A stretch of DNA of 64,000 bases from Bemisia tabaci (lineage: Eukaryota > Arthropoda > Insecta > Hemiptera > Aleyrodidae): assembly GCF_918797505.1 (NCBI RefSeq), contig NC_092794.1, forward strand, positions 70,779,345 to 70,843,344, read 5' to 3'. The translations under genes were made by a program, and so were the position numbers. Shown in pieces: positions 1-12,065 of the stretch. Numbering within the stretch: position 1 is the stretch's first letter; every line of letters begins with the position of its first letter. The notes below the pieces were generated by a model. It searched no databases. It was given only the letters and a program-made list of their open reading frames with translations, and was not told the DNA's origin.

Positions 1-1370
1 GACTAAAATCTGAAGTTTGACTTGAAGCACATTCGTGCGTCGAGGGACAGACGAGGGCTTTTTCTCGTTCCAGGGCAATCTCAAATGTTATTCGGGTGCC
101 TTTTAAGATTGGCATTGAAGTTGGTTCAAATGAAGTTCTCGAAAGAAGTTAAAGGTGACAACTTCTACTTTTTACCATCGTCAACTTGTATAGTTTAGTT
201 AAGGGTTATATCGTATGAACGCATGATGAAGGAATCGTTTGATGTTCAAAGTTGGATCTCCTACGGTGTTTGCCCGAAAATGGATGTATGAACAAATAAA
301 CCCACAAAGACACCATTGTACTAACAATTTATGATATTCAATCAAACTACAAACTGCGAGAAAAAGACAAGCTTGCCACCCCCATTCCGAACGGCCGAAC
401 CCTAAAGCGGAAAGGAGGGTTCACTTACAGCCGGCGTAAGACGACTCGTCGGTTCCCAGATGAAGAAACGTATCTCCACATAAAGGTTCCCAAATCTATT
501 CGCACAATTACTTTCGCCTCACGCAAATAACGGAGCGACTTCTTTTTAAAATTTTACTGATTTTCTCCAGCATTTATGGGGGAAATTTTTGAAATTTTCA
601 ATAATCAGTGCCCGATTGTTTCTTGGTAAAAATACAACTTCCAAGTGGAATATTCGTCAACGTTGAACTATAGTGACGTTCTTTCGACTGGGAAACGAAA
701 AGTTCTCTTTTTTACGAGTGCTCCGTGACCTGCATGCCACCGAGACGACGATGCCATAACGCACAGGAAATCCCCGAATTTCTGCCTGATCTCCACGGGG
801 TCCCGGAATGATGCGACAGAAGCGGCAGCCGGGCCCGCTGGGCAGTTGCCGCGCAGCATCTCATTTCCCGCGCGCGCGAGTTCCCCGTGGAAACGGACGG
901 TTTCGGGCGCAGACGGCGACGTCTCCATCACCGCGTCGTGGCCACGTCCCCGTTTTCCGACCAGACTTCCGGCCTCAACGTTTTCCCTCTTGCTCTCCGT
1001 GCGTCGTGCCGCTTCCAGGACGGTTCTCACAGAGCCCGGACCGAGACCCCTCCAGGTTTACACGATCCCGTCGCCGCATCGGGGGTTTTTCATTAATATT
1101 TCATTCGCGGCCGAGGGAACGTATCCGGTCGGATACTGAGCGGGGAGCCGGCTCAGGGAACCGGGATTTACGGCCGTGGAATTACGTAACAGGAATTGAA
1201 TATGAGGAGCGACTTATCACGGCCGTCGACAATGAAAGGGAAGAAAGTTCTGCGATTGCTCCTGGGGCTGATTATTGAAATTAATGGACGAAGTTACTGA
1301 CGAAGGAAACGCAGGGAAAATGGAGGGATCCCGTTTGTTGAAAAGGGAGATTAAGATAGACTTACGGGGC
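1..1370. other. Unique spacer, no gene recognised
   Basis: No coding region or repeat copy was recognised here. The first 660 bases are of mixed composition. About 780-1180 is GC-rich and rich in CG dinucleotides, and it carries overlapping open frames on both strands. Such frames are expected by chance in GC-rich DNA, and none shows a recognisable motif or splice context. Confidence 0.5.
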
Positions 1371-1526
1371 TGATGATGGTTAGTTAGTTAGTCTATTAGT
1401 TGGACTTCCATTTGTTAGTTAGACTCCTTTTTCCATCGCAACCATACGCTTTTATCAATAGGATCGTTCCAGTTTCGCTTTGTAGTTTTGGTTCAACCCT
1501 TTGTCTATCAATTCCAAAATTCGGGA
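1371..1526. mobile_element. Family E MITE, partial copy (E1)
   Basis: The right half of the dispersed E element is visible: a run of TTAGTTAG and TTAGTCTATT, then a CGCAACCATACGCTTTTA block, an AATAGGATC block and the terminal TTTGTCTATCAATT. The left arm of full copies (for example 25720-25991) is missing apart from a short GGGGCTGAT stretch. The copy is diverged and interrupted, so it is an old remnant. The exact left boundary is uncertain. Confidence 0.6.
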
Positions 1527-1717
1527 GATCGATACAGGAAAATAGAAACATCCAATTACTTATTAGGTAGATTTTTTTTTTTTTTTGAGGAGGTAAAATT
1601 CCCTACCAATTTTTCCACGTGTAATGCATTTTCCTAGAGGTGGAATCAACTTAAAAAGTTTTCAGAATAAGGATTACAAGAGGAAAAATAATCGGTAAGG
1701 CAATGTTACTTCCTCAA

Positions 1718-2608
1718 CAGGGCCGGATTTACCAACTTGCCGCCCATGGGCCGCCTGCATTTTGCCGCCCCCTTATCATTCGTTTTGAAACATCAATAAA
1801 AACCATTAAGTGAACGTGCCAAAGGGAGAGGGGTGCATTAGACGCGTTCATTCTTGTTGGACACATTATTTGCGAAAACCCTGTCAACACTACTAGCAAA
1901 AGTTCACAAAACTTTGCGCAAAAGTTAAATTCCGTATACCTATCTCTGCGTGGACGAGGCCTTCCATCTATATGAAATGAACGAAAAAATCATGAAAGAA
2001 CAAACATAAATGTGATTTAATAATTTTAACTTCCGCCGCTGCGCCGCGCTGACAGCAATGGGTTTGGCGCAATTCGTAAAGTACTTCCTGCGGTCTAGTA
2101 GACGCTTTGCGTTTCACGCCGACCGCTGTTGACCGCACTGTGTTTGGCGCAATGCGTGAAGTATTCATGCAGTCTTGTAGGCGCTATGCGGTTCACGCCG
2201 CCCGCTGCTGGCCGCAGCGACCGCACTGTCTTTGACGCAATGCGTGAAGTATTCATGCAGTCTTGTAGGCGCTAATATGTGTTACATGCCGACCGCCACT
2301 TTCGAGGGCTACTCCTTTTCATCTAAAGTCCTCGTCATCATTGCTCTCTGCGCCGCGCTGTTTCAGATCAAATTCCGTGTTCGGTTTCTCTCTTAGTCTT
2401 AAATGGACTAATGAAAGGTGCTGTCTATTGTATCACAGAAAGACGACAAAATTAGAAATATACTCTCAGGAAATGAGAGATTTTGTCACCTTCTCTTGTT
2501 TGTAATTTTTTTCTGAATCCGATTTTTTTAATACCTATATTTAAAAAAATTGCAGAATTTGCCGCCATGGGCCGCGGCCCATGTGGCCATCCCCTAGATC
2601 CGGCCCTG
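1718..2608. mobile_element. hAT-type non-autonomous element K1, full length
   Basis: The element starts CAGGGCCGGATTTACC and ends with the inverted form, CTAGATCCGGCCCTG. It is flanked by a perfect 8-bp direct repeat, TTCCTCAA, at 1710-1717 and 2609-2616. The 8-bp TSD with CAG ends is the signature of hAT transposons. The 891-bp interior has no transposase frame. It holds three tandem units of about 80-90 bp beginning near 2067, 2147 and 2235, each carrying a form of GCGTGAAGTATTCATGCAGT. Two terminus-less fragments of the same family lie at 31768-32172 (inverted) and 38621-39027. Confidence 0.9.
2067..2290. repeat. Internal tandem repeat of element K1 (about 3 x 80-90 bp)
   Basis: Three consecutive units start at the GCGCAAT/ACGCAAT motif near 2067, 2147 and 2235. 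They continue through a TATTCATGCAGTCTTGTAGG block, a GCGTTTCACGCCG-like block and a GACCGCACTGT block. The first unit is the most diverged. The same array is found in the K fragments at 31768 and 38621, so it belongs to the family and is not a local duplication. Confidence 0.75.
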
Positions 2609-2616
2609 TTCCTCAA

Positions 2617-4675
2617 CGCTCTTGTGACGTAGGTCCGTCCTATCCTTCCATACGTAAAAAGAAAAGTGCGTAACGCTCTTCTCGACCCTCACCTTTTGAA
2701 GAAAAAGAAAAAGAAAATAGAAAAGTCCAGACTTCGGTTTTTATCGCTTTCAGGATAGGACCCTACGTGCAAGTACTGTCCCTCGAGCTTATACCTCAAC
2801 GAGCGTGAAGGGTAACGGTGAACACTCGGGTACTCCAGTCCGAGTTGAGATAACGACGGAATTATTTTCGATAAGTTTATGCCTCCTTAGGCCTGCCGCG
2901 CTTGTAGCTTTTGTTGAAAAACCATGAAATGGGGGGGGGGGGCAGCGTGCCGAGCCCGTCCCGAGACCGAGCCAATTAAAATTGTATGCATGTATGCAAC
3001 TACGGGCTCCTTCCTCTTCTCCCCTCCCCCTTCCCCTCGGCCCCCGACCCCCCGCCCCCCACGCTACACCGAGCTCACACTCTCAGCAGACGAGGGACAG
3101 TTTCATAGACTCGTTGAGGCCAAGTGCAATAAATACATGAGAGTGAATTCGCCCGCGTTGCCACCGTGCACCAGGAACCGGTCCATTGTCAGCGCAGATA
3201 AACCGATTTAGCGACTAAGTCATTCGATATATTTCGATAGAATAGTTGAAATCCAATTGGTACGTTTGAATTTCGATTAGTTAAGCCGCGCTTTGAAAGC
3301 GCGGTAAGATTAAAGCAGGTTATCAGAGGGTTGAGTATTTTTAGATTGAGGTTATGGTTTTGTTTACGATTGAACCAGCGAATCCATCGATCTATCGAAT
3401 GACGTAGGTACTAAATCAGTATGTTATTCTCATCGGAGGAAAATTGGCTTTTACTCTATTTCAGGAGGGCGGGACCGTAAGTTAGTTCCATCAGCCTATC
3501 GGGCACGCTCATGAGTTGGGTTGTTCACTTCACATTTTTCCGTTGGAGAGCTTTAGATTATTTTCATAGAGAATGACTTTTGACAGGAGGGAGAAAGAAA
3601 AGGAGAAGGAAGTAAAAATATAAGAATTAGGAGGGGGAAGGAAGAAAGGAATAGAAGAGGAAGAGAAGGAAGAAGAGGAGTAAGGTACGAGAGAGTTATG
3701 AATTTCTTTAAATGTCAGCCTTCTCAATATTTGAACTGAAGCAATACCCATGCTCAAATGTATGTATAGTATGGTGGCGAAGCGTTGAATCAATCATAAT
3801 GAAGGTTCCGCGAGAGGAAAGTACCGCAAGTTCAAATGACGGTGAGTAGTGGAATGGTTACCTTTTTCTACTCTCCTCTGTGTGTGTCGAAAAAAGATAT
3901 ACAATTTAATGAATCGTAAACCAATCAGTAGATGAGAATTTAGAAAGGGAGAAAGAGGAGAACGCTAGAAAAGTAGAAATGGAGAAAAAAGAAGGGGTCC
4001 AAAGGAGAAAAAATGAGTATCACCCTACAATATACTTGGATTAGCTGTTAAAAACAGGGTTTAAAGGAGACGGAATTTTGTGAAAGTTTACCCCCTCTCC
4101 GCTTAAAGAGCTGACAAGAGACAAAAGCATTTCCTCCGAGGGATTTTCAAATGAAATGCGGGGGGTTTCCGCGACGGCGCGACAACGATGCATCATCGCG
4201 TCTTGCTCTTCCTACAGCACAGGTGGGTTAGATTGTATAATAGTGGCCGGAGGGAGCGCGATGGGGGAGGGTGAGGGGGGCACGATTGTCTGGCCAGCTT
4301 GAAAGAGCACAGAACTCTTTCAAGGTTGGTTGAATAGACGAGATTTCACTTACGACCACTACGTTTTCCATCTTCGTGCGCTGCTGTGCTTGTGTACGTA
4401 CTCCGCACTGTAAGCATACGTGCAGAACGAGGGAGGGGCAGGAGGGTGGAGGGGTCCGGGGTACGGGTGCCCCGCGCGCGGATGGAGGTGCCTAGGAGCC
4501 ACTCGGATGGTGGGCAAATGTGCTCAACACTTATTGGGTTTGGGTCAAAATCGCAGGAAATACATTCCATAACTTGGCGAGGGCCGCCATCGGCCCTGCT
4601 CGAAAAATGGCAGTTTCTTAACTCTGTAGGTACTATAACGCAAACAGATGAATTCTGTCCGTGAGTCTCCTATTT
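2617..4675. other. Unique spacer with low-complexity tracts
   Basis: No gene was recognised. The stretch contains a G-run at 2930-2942, a pyrimidine-rich block at about 3008-3062, a purine-rich block (GGAAGAGG-like) at about 3580-3690, and a GC-rich, G-rich block near 4250-4500. The short open frames here follow the composition and have no supporting motif. Confidence 0.45.
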
Positions 4676-4797
4676 GCACATATTTCTATGAAACGGAACT
4701 ATGTGCATTATGACGTGAGCCCTGTTTTGTACATATGCTTATGGGTCTCAGGGCTGATCTCTTAATGCACATAGTACCGCCTGGCAAAATTACGTCC
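4676..4797. mobile_element. Family C MITE, diverged copy (C1)
   Basis: The copy has the C-family layout: an ATTTCTATGAAACGGAACTA arm, the TGACGTGAGCCCTG core, the GTCTCAGGGCT core, and the returning arm ending TACGTCC. The outer left terminus is eroded (GGACGTATTT is not intact), so no TSD can be read. Better copies lie at 22058-22179 and 59011-59132. Confidence 0.75.
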
Positions 4798-7700
4798 ATT
4801 TGTCAAAAAGTGTAACCCAATTACTGGAAAGGATCATATAGAAGGACCTACTGGCATTCAGGATCTGAGCTATTAACGTCGTCAGAATTTGAAATTCCTG
4901 GTCATACTGATAAATCAGATTTAAATTAAGGGAGGCGAAAAGTTGCAGTATTTACACCACTACGTGCATCATAGATATACATTTCATGCAATTAAATCAC
5001 AAATATTAACACTCTCCTTCACAAACGATGCAGTATTGTTTCCCAAGTGTAGTTTGGAGAACTTCCGTAAGAAAATGATTAACGTTTCACTGAATGACAA
5101 CCGCCGCCAAGGAGTAAAAACTCCGGCAGATTTTTGACGGATGTCACATTTTATCCGTCATTTTGAAGCCATCCGCCGGTAGCGTTTTCCCCCAATCAAG
5201 TAACTTTTCAAAGCCACCGTAAAATGAACTTGAGGGAATGAAAAAAATTAATTGAAAGGTAAAAAATATCCGATCCCGCTCGATGTTGTAATCAGTTCTT
5301 CGCTACGTGCAATTTCCACACTGGTTAGCGTCATGCACGCGTGCAGTTTTTGCGTGTTTTACGATGGAGGAATTGAAATAATTCAAGTTGAATCTTGATA
5401 CGCATTCAAACAGTTTTGAATCGTGTTGATTTTTCATTTTTATTAGACGTATTTCCTATGGTTGGAATCACTATAGAAGAATGAATTTTATCGATTGAAT
5501 CCATTTTAACATTCATTCCTTGATTTCGGTAAGTTGACTTTTAATCTTGTCAATTTTTGTTCAGGTGCTTTGGGTTTATTGATCACTCAAAAGCATTTTT
5601 CAGCCATTTGCGATGATATCACATTCGGAGCGAATGAACCAAAATTGGGAGAATTTTCCTCATGGGTTTCCAGGAACATTTTTCACACGTTCGAGCTGAG
5701 CTAGATATGTATACTCGGGAAAACGTGCGTAGAAAAATGTGCATTTTCTAGATTGAACATTTTGAACGTTTAAACTGCTTTGTGTCCTCTCGTTGTAATA
5801 GGAAAAGGGAATAAAGTGTGAATTTTTTGTTATATGAAGCCAGCTTTCATGGGATGAGAGAAAAACGCACGATGTCTGCAAAATTTAATGTCAAATGGCA
5901 ATATGAGGGAGTGACTGTACTCTTTTTTTTTAAATTAGAAAAAGAAAGCGGATGTTACTGGGTACTCGCCAAATTCTTCTTTCCCGGTTTCCCTGCTTTT
6001 GATACCTACTTGAAAAAATTTGTCTCGCTGAACTTGCAAAATGCTAATATAGGCCTATTTGAAAAAAAAAATCGACCGCAGACTTACATTTTTTCCTTTC
6101 AGAAAAGATAAAAAACTGAGCGATATTTCATTTCCGGGAATTTTACGTCATCTCATACCAAACTAAAAAAAAATTAGAAAAATTGTTGAAAAGAGCCTAC
6201 ATTATGAACTTTTATTTTCCAAGTGCAATATTATTTTTTTTCGTTTTGCTTTTTTATTGCCTCTTTTTTCATTTTTTACCGATTTTAGAGCAAAAGTTAA
6301 TTTGTGCCTGCCTATTCTCACACCGTATCTTGCGCATATACATGTTTTTTTTTTTTTTTTTTTAAACTTTCTGTACCATCGTTCTTTGAAGCTTTTTTCC
6401 CCCTCTCGTTCCTGTGCTTCCACGATTACTTTTTATTCATTTATTTATTTTTGCATTCGAAGTTTTATTGAAATTTCACTTCATCTAGAAATCTTTGGAA
6501 AGCTGAAATCTGTGCTTTGTGACACAGTATATTTCGCCACATTTCAGCGAGAAACCATTTTTGTTAGAATTTGGCATGATACTTTTGAGGATACTTCATT
6601 ATCGAGACTTTTTGACGCTGTTCATTTGATCCCAGCTTCAAATGAAGAAAAAAACAACTTTAGCTAATTTTGAGTCTTAAACACGACGGATATGGTTGCT
6701 GCGGTGAATATATGTTCCTCATAGCCAACCCGTAGGAGTTGATCAGCCAAGACCGGCACGAGAGGTCTGAAAGCCAATTGGTCTTCCAGGTCGCGCCGCG
6801 CCAACCTCCTCACATCCTGTGCAGATCCTTTTGCCTGCGGACACTAAATCCTACCCGCGTTGAAGTTTTCGCAACCAGAATGGCAAATGGTTGCCAAATG
6901 GTTGCCGTTTAAGTTTTAGCGACGTCTCTTCTCCCATGAATGAATGAATAGGAGCGAAATATTGCAACCGAAGATTGTGTATGTTGCAAACTTATGCTGT
7001 AGTTAAAAGGAGCTGCTGAATATTTCGCACAGAAATAGGCTCAAAAATCACGACGAACAAATCGAGAAAGTATTCATTCACGTCCTGCGTGAGAGATTTA
7101 CACTTTTGCAAGCTTCCCGCTTTGAAAAGTACGATAAAAGTCACCCAGATTTCACAACTCCATGCAAAATCAAAATGGCCGCCGTCAATCGTCGCGGTTT
7201 TTTCCAATTAAGAACGAACAACTTAGCAAATGCTTTTCACCTAACGCCATCACTTTATTGATTTCCGCGTAACTTCAATGATTCGAAGTGCTTTGTTGTT
7301 TGTTCTTCTTTAAGAAAACGTGTCACACGAGGGCGGCCATATTTAGTCTTGCGTGGTTGTGAAACCGGGATGACGCATCTTCATCAAATTAGAACCTCGC
7401 TGTAGCATACTTTTAGAATCGAGACGCCTAAAACAACCCGCAAACTTCTAATGCAAATTGTTAAGTTTCGAAGGCAGTTCTGAAAGATGCGTTCAAAGTG
7501 ATTTTTAAATGCATTCTTGTGATAAGAATGAAAAAATTCAGACCTAAATGATGCGCTTACAGTAATTTTAATAAGTTCTGATGAGTAAAAAATTAGAGTC
7601 ATCCCGTCCGTAGGGCCCTAAGCCACTAACTTATTTCACCCAAAAAGCATTAAGAAATAAGAACAAGTATTACTAGTTTCCTCGTATCCAAAGATTAAAT

Positions 7701-8327
7701 TGTCGATCCGTAGGTACCTCAACGAAAGGCGCTGAAAATGGTAATCACACTGACTTCGAGTGAACGGGAAATCGGAGGGCGTGTAACTAGGAATGATGAG
7801 GCAAAATATTCGATCGCGACGGAGGGGGGGGGGGGGCAGAAAAGCGGGCAAACTGGTTCACGAAAAAATGTTCAATATTAGTTTGGGAAATGCAGGAAAT
7901 CCTGCTGTAACCGATGCGGGAGGTTTAGTTAGAGAACGTAGCAGTTGTCACAAGCCGAGCCAGAATATACATATAGCTGTCACTTGGAGCGTAAAGGTAG
8001 CGTCCACCCGGGAAAATTTTCGCTGTTCCGCAAGGGTACAAGGTTTTTCATTGTTACATAGAGATGAGACGAAAGCAAGTTCACCCTGTAAGTTACAATT
8101 TGCCGACGGGATAAAGGGTTCATCACTGGTAGTAGTTTCTGAGCAGATAGATAGTCAGTCATTAGCACCTTCGTTTGCCAACATCCAACAACCAACAGTT
8201 TTGCCGTGCACCGCTACAGACCGCATGTTCTTTTCTTACAGGCTACCCTGAAAGCTCCACATTTGAGTTTTCCTTTTAAGAGCCAACAAATATCAAAGTC
8301 TCCACGGTTGAAGCTTGACGAACCGCT
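4798..8327. other. AT-rich unique spacer
   Basis: No gene or dispersed repeat was recognised across about 3.5 kb. T-rich and A-rich runs occur around 5920-6370, including a T-run at about 6344-6363. A short direct repeat, AAATGGTTGCC, is found near 6884-6905. A G-run lies at about 7825-7836. The open frame over 7793-8251 begins in the G-run and shows no recognisable domain. Confidence 0.45.
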
Positions 8328-8492
8328 CAGTGGCGTGGCGTGAATTGCGATATATCGATTGTTATGCCATTTAAACATGTGGAGAAGGATCGATAAACAG
8401 GGTATTCGCAGCAAACACCTTAATAATCGATTCTTTACCATAGGTTTAAATGGCATAACAATCGATACATCGCAATGCACGCCACGCCACTG
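8328..8492. mobile_element. hAT-type palindromic MITE, family B (B1)
   Basis: This is an almost perfect palindrome. It starts CAGTGGCGTGGCGTGAA and ends with the complement, ACGCCACGCCACTG. The arms contain ATCGATTGTTATGCCATTTA and its inverse around a short loop (GGTATTCGCAGCAAACACC). It is flanked by a perfect 8-bp TSD, GAACCGCT (8320-8327 and 8493-8500), typical of hAT. There is no coding content. Sister copies lie at 18773, 50173, 50818 and 57764. Confidence 0.92.
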
Positions 8493-8905
8493 GAACCGCT
8501 GGAAGATCCGGCAACCTGAGTCCTTGAGCCGGTCATTATGTCGGAGATGGTCGCACTCTCGAGCTATTCTGACCTCACCCTTTCTTCACTTCCTGTCTTT
8601 GTTGTGGATCTCTCTCAGGAGTTTTTACCTCTTCTCTCCGAGTTTTTTTTTTCTTCTTTTTTATCTCTTTTATTTCAATCCATCAGTACTAACAAACTAG
8701 CTGTCTATTTTGAATAGTCGGGAACTTGCTGAATGCCCATTGTGGGCGCTGATCAGGAGCCACAGCTGCAGGCGGGTGTAGGAGCACCCATTGACTTCGG
8801 GGGGGGGGGGGGGGGCTTGAATCATTTCGTTGATAAGAGTAACCACATGACGTTTACACTAAGAAAAAAGTTTGGTCATACGGACCTTAAGTGCATTGTC
8901 GCATT

Positions 8906-9125
8906 TAGAGTACCTGTATACGGGAGAGTATTGCCATTTCAATCCTTTTACTACAGAAAAAGTGTGCAGCTCTCTGATTGGTCGGCTATCATGGAGCCCC
9001 AAAGTTGGCCCAAAGTAAACAAACAAACTCCAGCCCCTCCGCTCCTGGTTTGGCCCAATGTAAACAAACAAGATGGCGACAAAGTTCTAGACTTGATTTT
9101 GGGTGTGATAGAAATGTTTTTATAT
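8906..9125. mobile_element. Family G element, left-end fragment (G2)
   Basis: The left terminus TAGAGTACCTGTATACGGG matches the ends of the complete G element at 28349-28935. It is followed by TGATTGGTCGGC and a repeated TAAACAAACAA / AGATGGCGA block. The same order occurs at 27299-27387 and 27832-27960. No right terminus was found, so the right boundary is only where similarity fades. The overlapping open frame is a chance frame. Confidence 0.6.
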
Positions 9126-9730
9126 TTGAGCTCGGATCGAACTTTGATAAATATTTTTGCCGTGAATTTAGGAATTAAGTGAAGAAGTTTTGGGTTTTCT
9201 TTTTGAAAATTTCTTTTTGGAATTTTTAGGATATTTTTGGAAACGGAAACTAACGGACTTTTTTAATGTTTCCCCCTTCCCTATCTTTTGAGTATCTTGG
9301 TCCTCCCCGCCCTTCCATCAACCCCTCTAGTGCCTTACGGAAACCACAACCGCTCATTTACTGGAAACCCGGTTTTCATCCTGAAAGTTTAACTCGTCGT
9401 AATGGGATGTAAAACGGTCGATGAAGTGTTCATCCTGTTCGTAGGAGTTTGAGGTTTTGTGCTCCAACTTCATAGGCTTCTTGTAGGACGCAGAGGTGAG
9501 TCCCGCTTAACCTTAGCCTGATGGATCCAGGGGCAGAGCAAAATTTTTTACCGAGTTCCTGGAGCGGGTTATATAATCCGGTGGCGGGCACGCTGCGGAA
9601 ACCGCACGATTATATGAGTTATTCAGACTCCTTTTTTTGCCCAGCCGCGGGGACTGCGGAAACCCATTGGCCACTCCAGCGGTAGTGGTGGAGAGCTGTT
9701 TTCAGCGCCATCAGAAATCACCGTAGTGTG
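9126..9730. other. Spacer between G2 and A1
   Basis: No gene was recognised. Near 9570-9670 a GCGGAAACC motif occurs twice around an ATTATA stretch, and the latter part is moderately GC-rich. No TSD or long inverted repeat could be traced. Confidence 0.4.
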
Positions 9731-9973
9731 CTGCCGTGCTAAGGAAAAACGCCGTATGAACCTTCAGGCGTTGCCAAATTTCCATTGGTAAATCGGGAAA
9801 ATTTGTAAATATTTTTCTTCCCATTTTTCGGATAATTTTGTTCACAATTTTACCTAAAGTTCTTGACGATTTCCCGGAAAAATATTCCTAACTTTCCTCG
9901 AAAATAAACATTTTATCGAAGGAAATTTGGCAACTTTCGGATGTTCATACGGCGTTTTTCCTTAGCACGGCAG
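9731..9973. mobile_element. Family A MITE, full length (A1)
   Basis: Long terminal inverted repeats start CTGCCGTGCTAAGGAAAAAC and continue through GCCGTATGAACCTTCAGG and GTTGCCAAATTTCC. The right arm is the inverse and ends TTCCTTAGCACGGCAG. The flanks show a 4-bp direct repeat, TGTG, on each side. The AT-rich centre has ATATTTTTC-type blocks. There is no coding capacity. Nine other copies of all ages occur in the window. Confidence 0.9.
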
Positions 9974-10175
9974 TGTGGCGACAATCGACGTGTGGAGCCC
10001 CGCGCTCGAAGCATGGCGATGCCACATTTTTCGAAACACGCACGAAACGAAAAACGAAAAAAATAATTGGGGATATTTTTTCAGGGTTTAAAAAAATCAT
10101 CGAATCCTCAGTTATAATTTCCATGAGGCCATAACACTTCAATATGAAAAAAAACCCCGATGTACAGGTTTCGTC

Positions 10176-10422
10176 GGCCAAAGTGCGAAACCACGTATCT
10201 CCGCTTGGTACGTCGTAGACTTCCCGCCACGCTTTATTTTTTCTCTGGAAAATCAGTCAATGTAATTTCTTAAAAACTTCTCTGGTTTTTCTTCTCTATA
10301 GGTAGGCAGTAGATTCTGCATGAATTTCGAGCAATTGAGTTGGCTTCTTTTCCTTCGAGAAAATAAAGAAAGTGGAAATTTTCAACCATCGAAATGAAGA
10401 TACGCGGTTTTTCACTTTGGCC
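10176..10422. repeat. Fold-back element R
   Basis: The left end GGCCAAAGTGCGAAACC followed by CGTATCT pairs with AGATACGCGG and TTCACTTTGGCC at the right end, giving an inverted repeat of about 26 bp with a few mismatches around a 195-bp AT-rich interior. No second full copy was found in the window and the TSD is not clear. It is probably a MITE, but its class cannot be assigned. Confidence 0.6.
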
Positions 10423-11597
10423 ATCGATATGAAAAAGATAACCTCATCATATGATGTTGATTGCTTCGCAAATCAATAATCAATTTTGATAGCAGGTCAT
10501 AATATTTTCGTCCCCCTCCTCTATCCGAAAGTAAAATGCCTGGGAGGCAAGGATACTTCCACTTTTTGAGCAGGTCAATTATTTTCCCTCTTGCCTCTCC
10601 TAAATGACGCCTCCACACTAATCGTATCCAGTTGAACCGAATCACCTTCTAACGTCATCACCGAGACCATGACGTCGGAGATACTCGTCAGTGCACGCAC
10701 GCAGAGCATGCAAGAGGCTCTGTGTTTTTTAATTTTTCCCAAGCGACGACGAGAGATATTTTTCAAACTTCACCATCCATATTCACCGGTTTAATTCGGT
10801 GGCTAGGGGTTGACACTTCTAAATGGATGCAGAGTATTATTTACGTAAACGGTAAAAGGTAGAGGGGGAAAATATCCCCGGACCATTATCGAAGTGTCAC
10901 TAACGGCAAGCGCGTGAGCGTGCCTCCAATGAAAGTGGAACGTTTGCGGATAGGGACACGCCCCTTACAGAACAAAGCGCCCGGTCGACGTCACTTATAC
11001 TGCAATTATTGCGAAAAAAAGGTAAGTATAGGTAAAAGAGGATGAAAGTGGAGAAGTGTTGAAAATGCATATTCGCTTTAAAATCGGCGGGAGGACAGGA
11101 GTTTAAAGTACTAAACAAAGTGCTTTTGTCAAAATGTAAAAAATGAAAAACATAACATTTATTTCACTTTTATAAGAAGTTTTCTTAAAAATCTGGACGC
11201 AGGACTGACGAGAAATCAGTGAAGTCTCCGCCTGATTTTTAAAATGTTTTTTTATCAAAAGCCCGAGAAGATTTTGACGTCAAATTTTGACAGTTTACTC
11301 AAATTTGTAAATTAATGACGAAAAGCTCACAAGTTTTTAATATTTCGGAAAACATAACTGATCGAATCTGGGAACTCTTATAGTTTCTTCCTCTTCAAAC
11401 GTTTCTCATACATACAGATATTTAAATGTTAAATTTTTACGAAGTCTGCATTTTGTGACATGCTGAAAATTTCAAGATAAATGTTCGTTCAGGAGCTAAA
11501 ATTTGTCGAGAATAAAATTGTACGATGCATATTTTTACAGAGAGTACTTTATTGCGGAGCAATTAATTATTTCGTCTAAAATTGAGTTCTCGCATTT
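10423..11597. other. AT-rich unique spacer
   Basis: No gene, RNA or repeat copy was recognised. Short open frames on the minus strand at 10412-10766 and 10900-11118 lack recognisable motifs. Confidence 0.4.
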
Positions 11598-12065
11598 GTG
11601 AGGAATTTGCAATTTCACAATTGATTCTTGTGTAAAAGTTCGCGAGAAACACGATGGTGCCACTGGTTTTCTCTGAAATCAACTCCCAGGCTCAAAAAAA
11701 GCTCTCAAGTTGAGGCCAAAATGGAGGGAATATCCCACGCTATCCTGAGAGTCCACCTCTACATAAAGACAAACTCTAGAAAGATAGGGAGCAAATACAT
11801 TGACAGGGCTGCCACTTTATATGGGGACTCAAAAACTGAAAACACGGTATCACTGCTAATGTATTTGCTCCCTATCTTTGCATGGAGAGTTTGTTTCGAT
11901 GTAGAGGTGGACTCTCAGGGTAGGGTGGGATGTCCCCTCCATTTTGGCTTCAAATTGAGAGCTTTTTTTGAGCTTGATAGTTGATTTCAGAGAAAACCGG
12001 TGGCACCATCGTGTTTCTCGCGAACTTTTACATAAGAATTCATAGTCAAATCGCAAATTCCTCAC
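11598..12065. mobile_element. Long-arm fold-back element, family J (J1)
   Basis: The two arms are each about 220 bp and are inverted copies. The left arm runs GTGAGGAATTTGC, GTAAAAGTTCGCGAGAAACA, GGTGCCACTGG, CTCAAAAAAAGCTCTCAAGT and GATAGGGAGCAAATAC. The right arm returns through the inverse of each and ends GCAAATTCCTCAC. Matching protein-like frames on both strands are an effect of the palindrome. Single left arms of this family recur at 38486-38612 and 43549-43690. No TSD was resolved. Confidence 0.85.

Noticed and set aside
808..1278. Open frame of 156 codons in GC-rich DNA
   Set aside because: Overlapping frames of similar length exist on the other strand and in other phases, composition explains it, and there is no motif or splice context.
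7793..8251. Open frame of 152 codons
   Set aside because: It begins in a homopolymeric G-run coding for a Gly/Arg stretch and has no recognisable domain or supporting signals.
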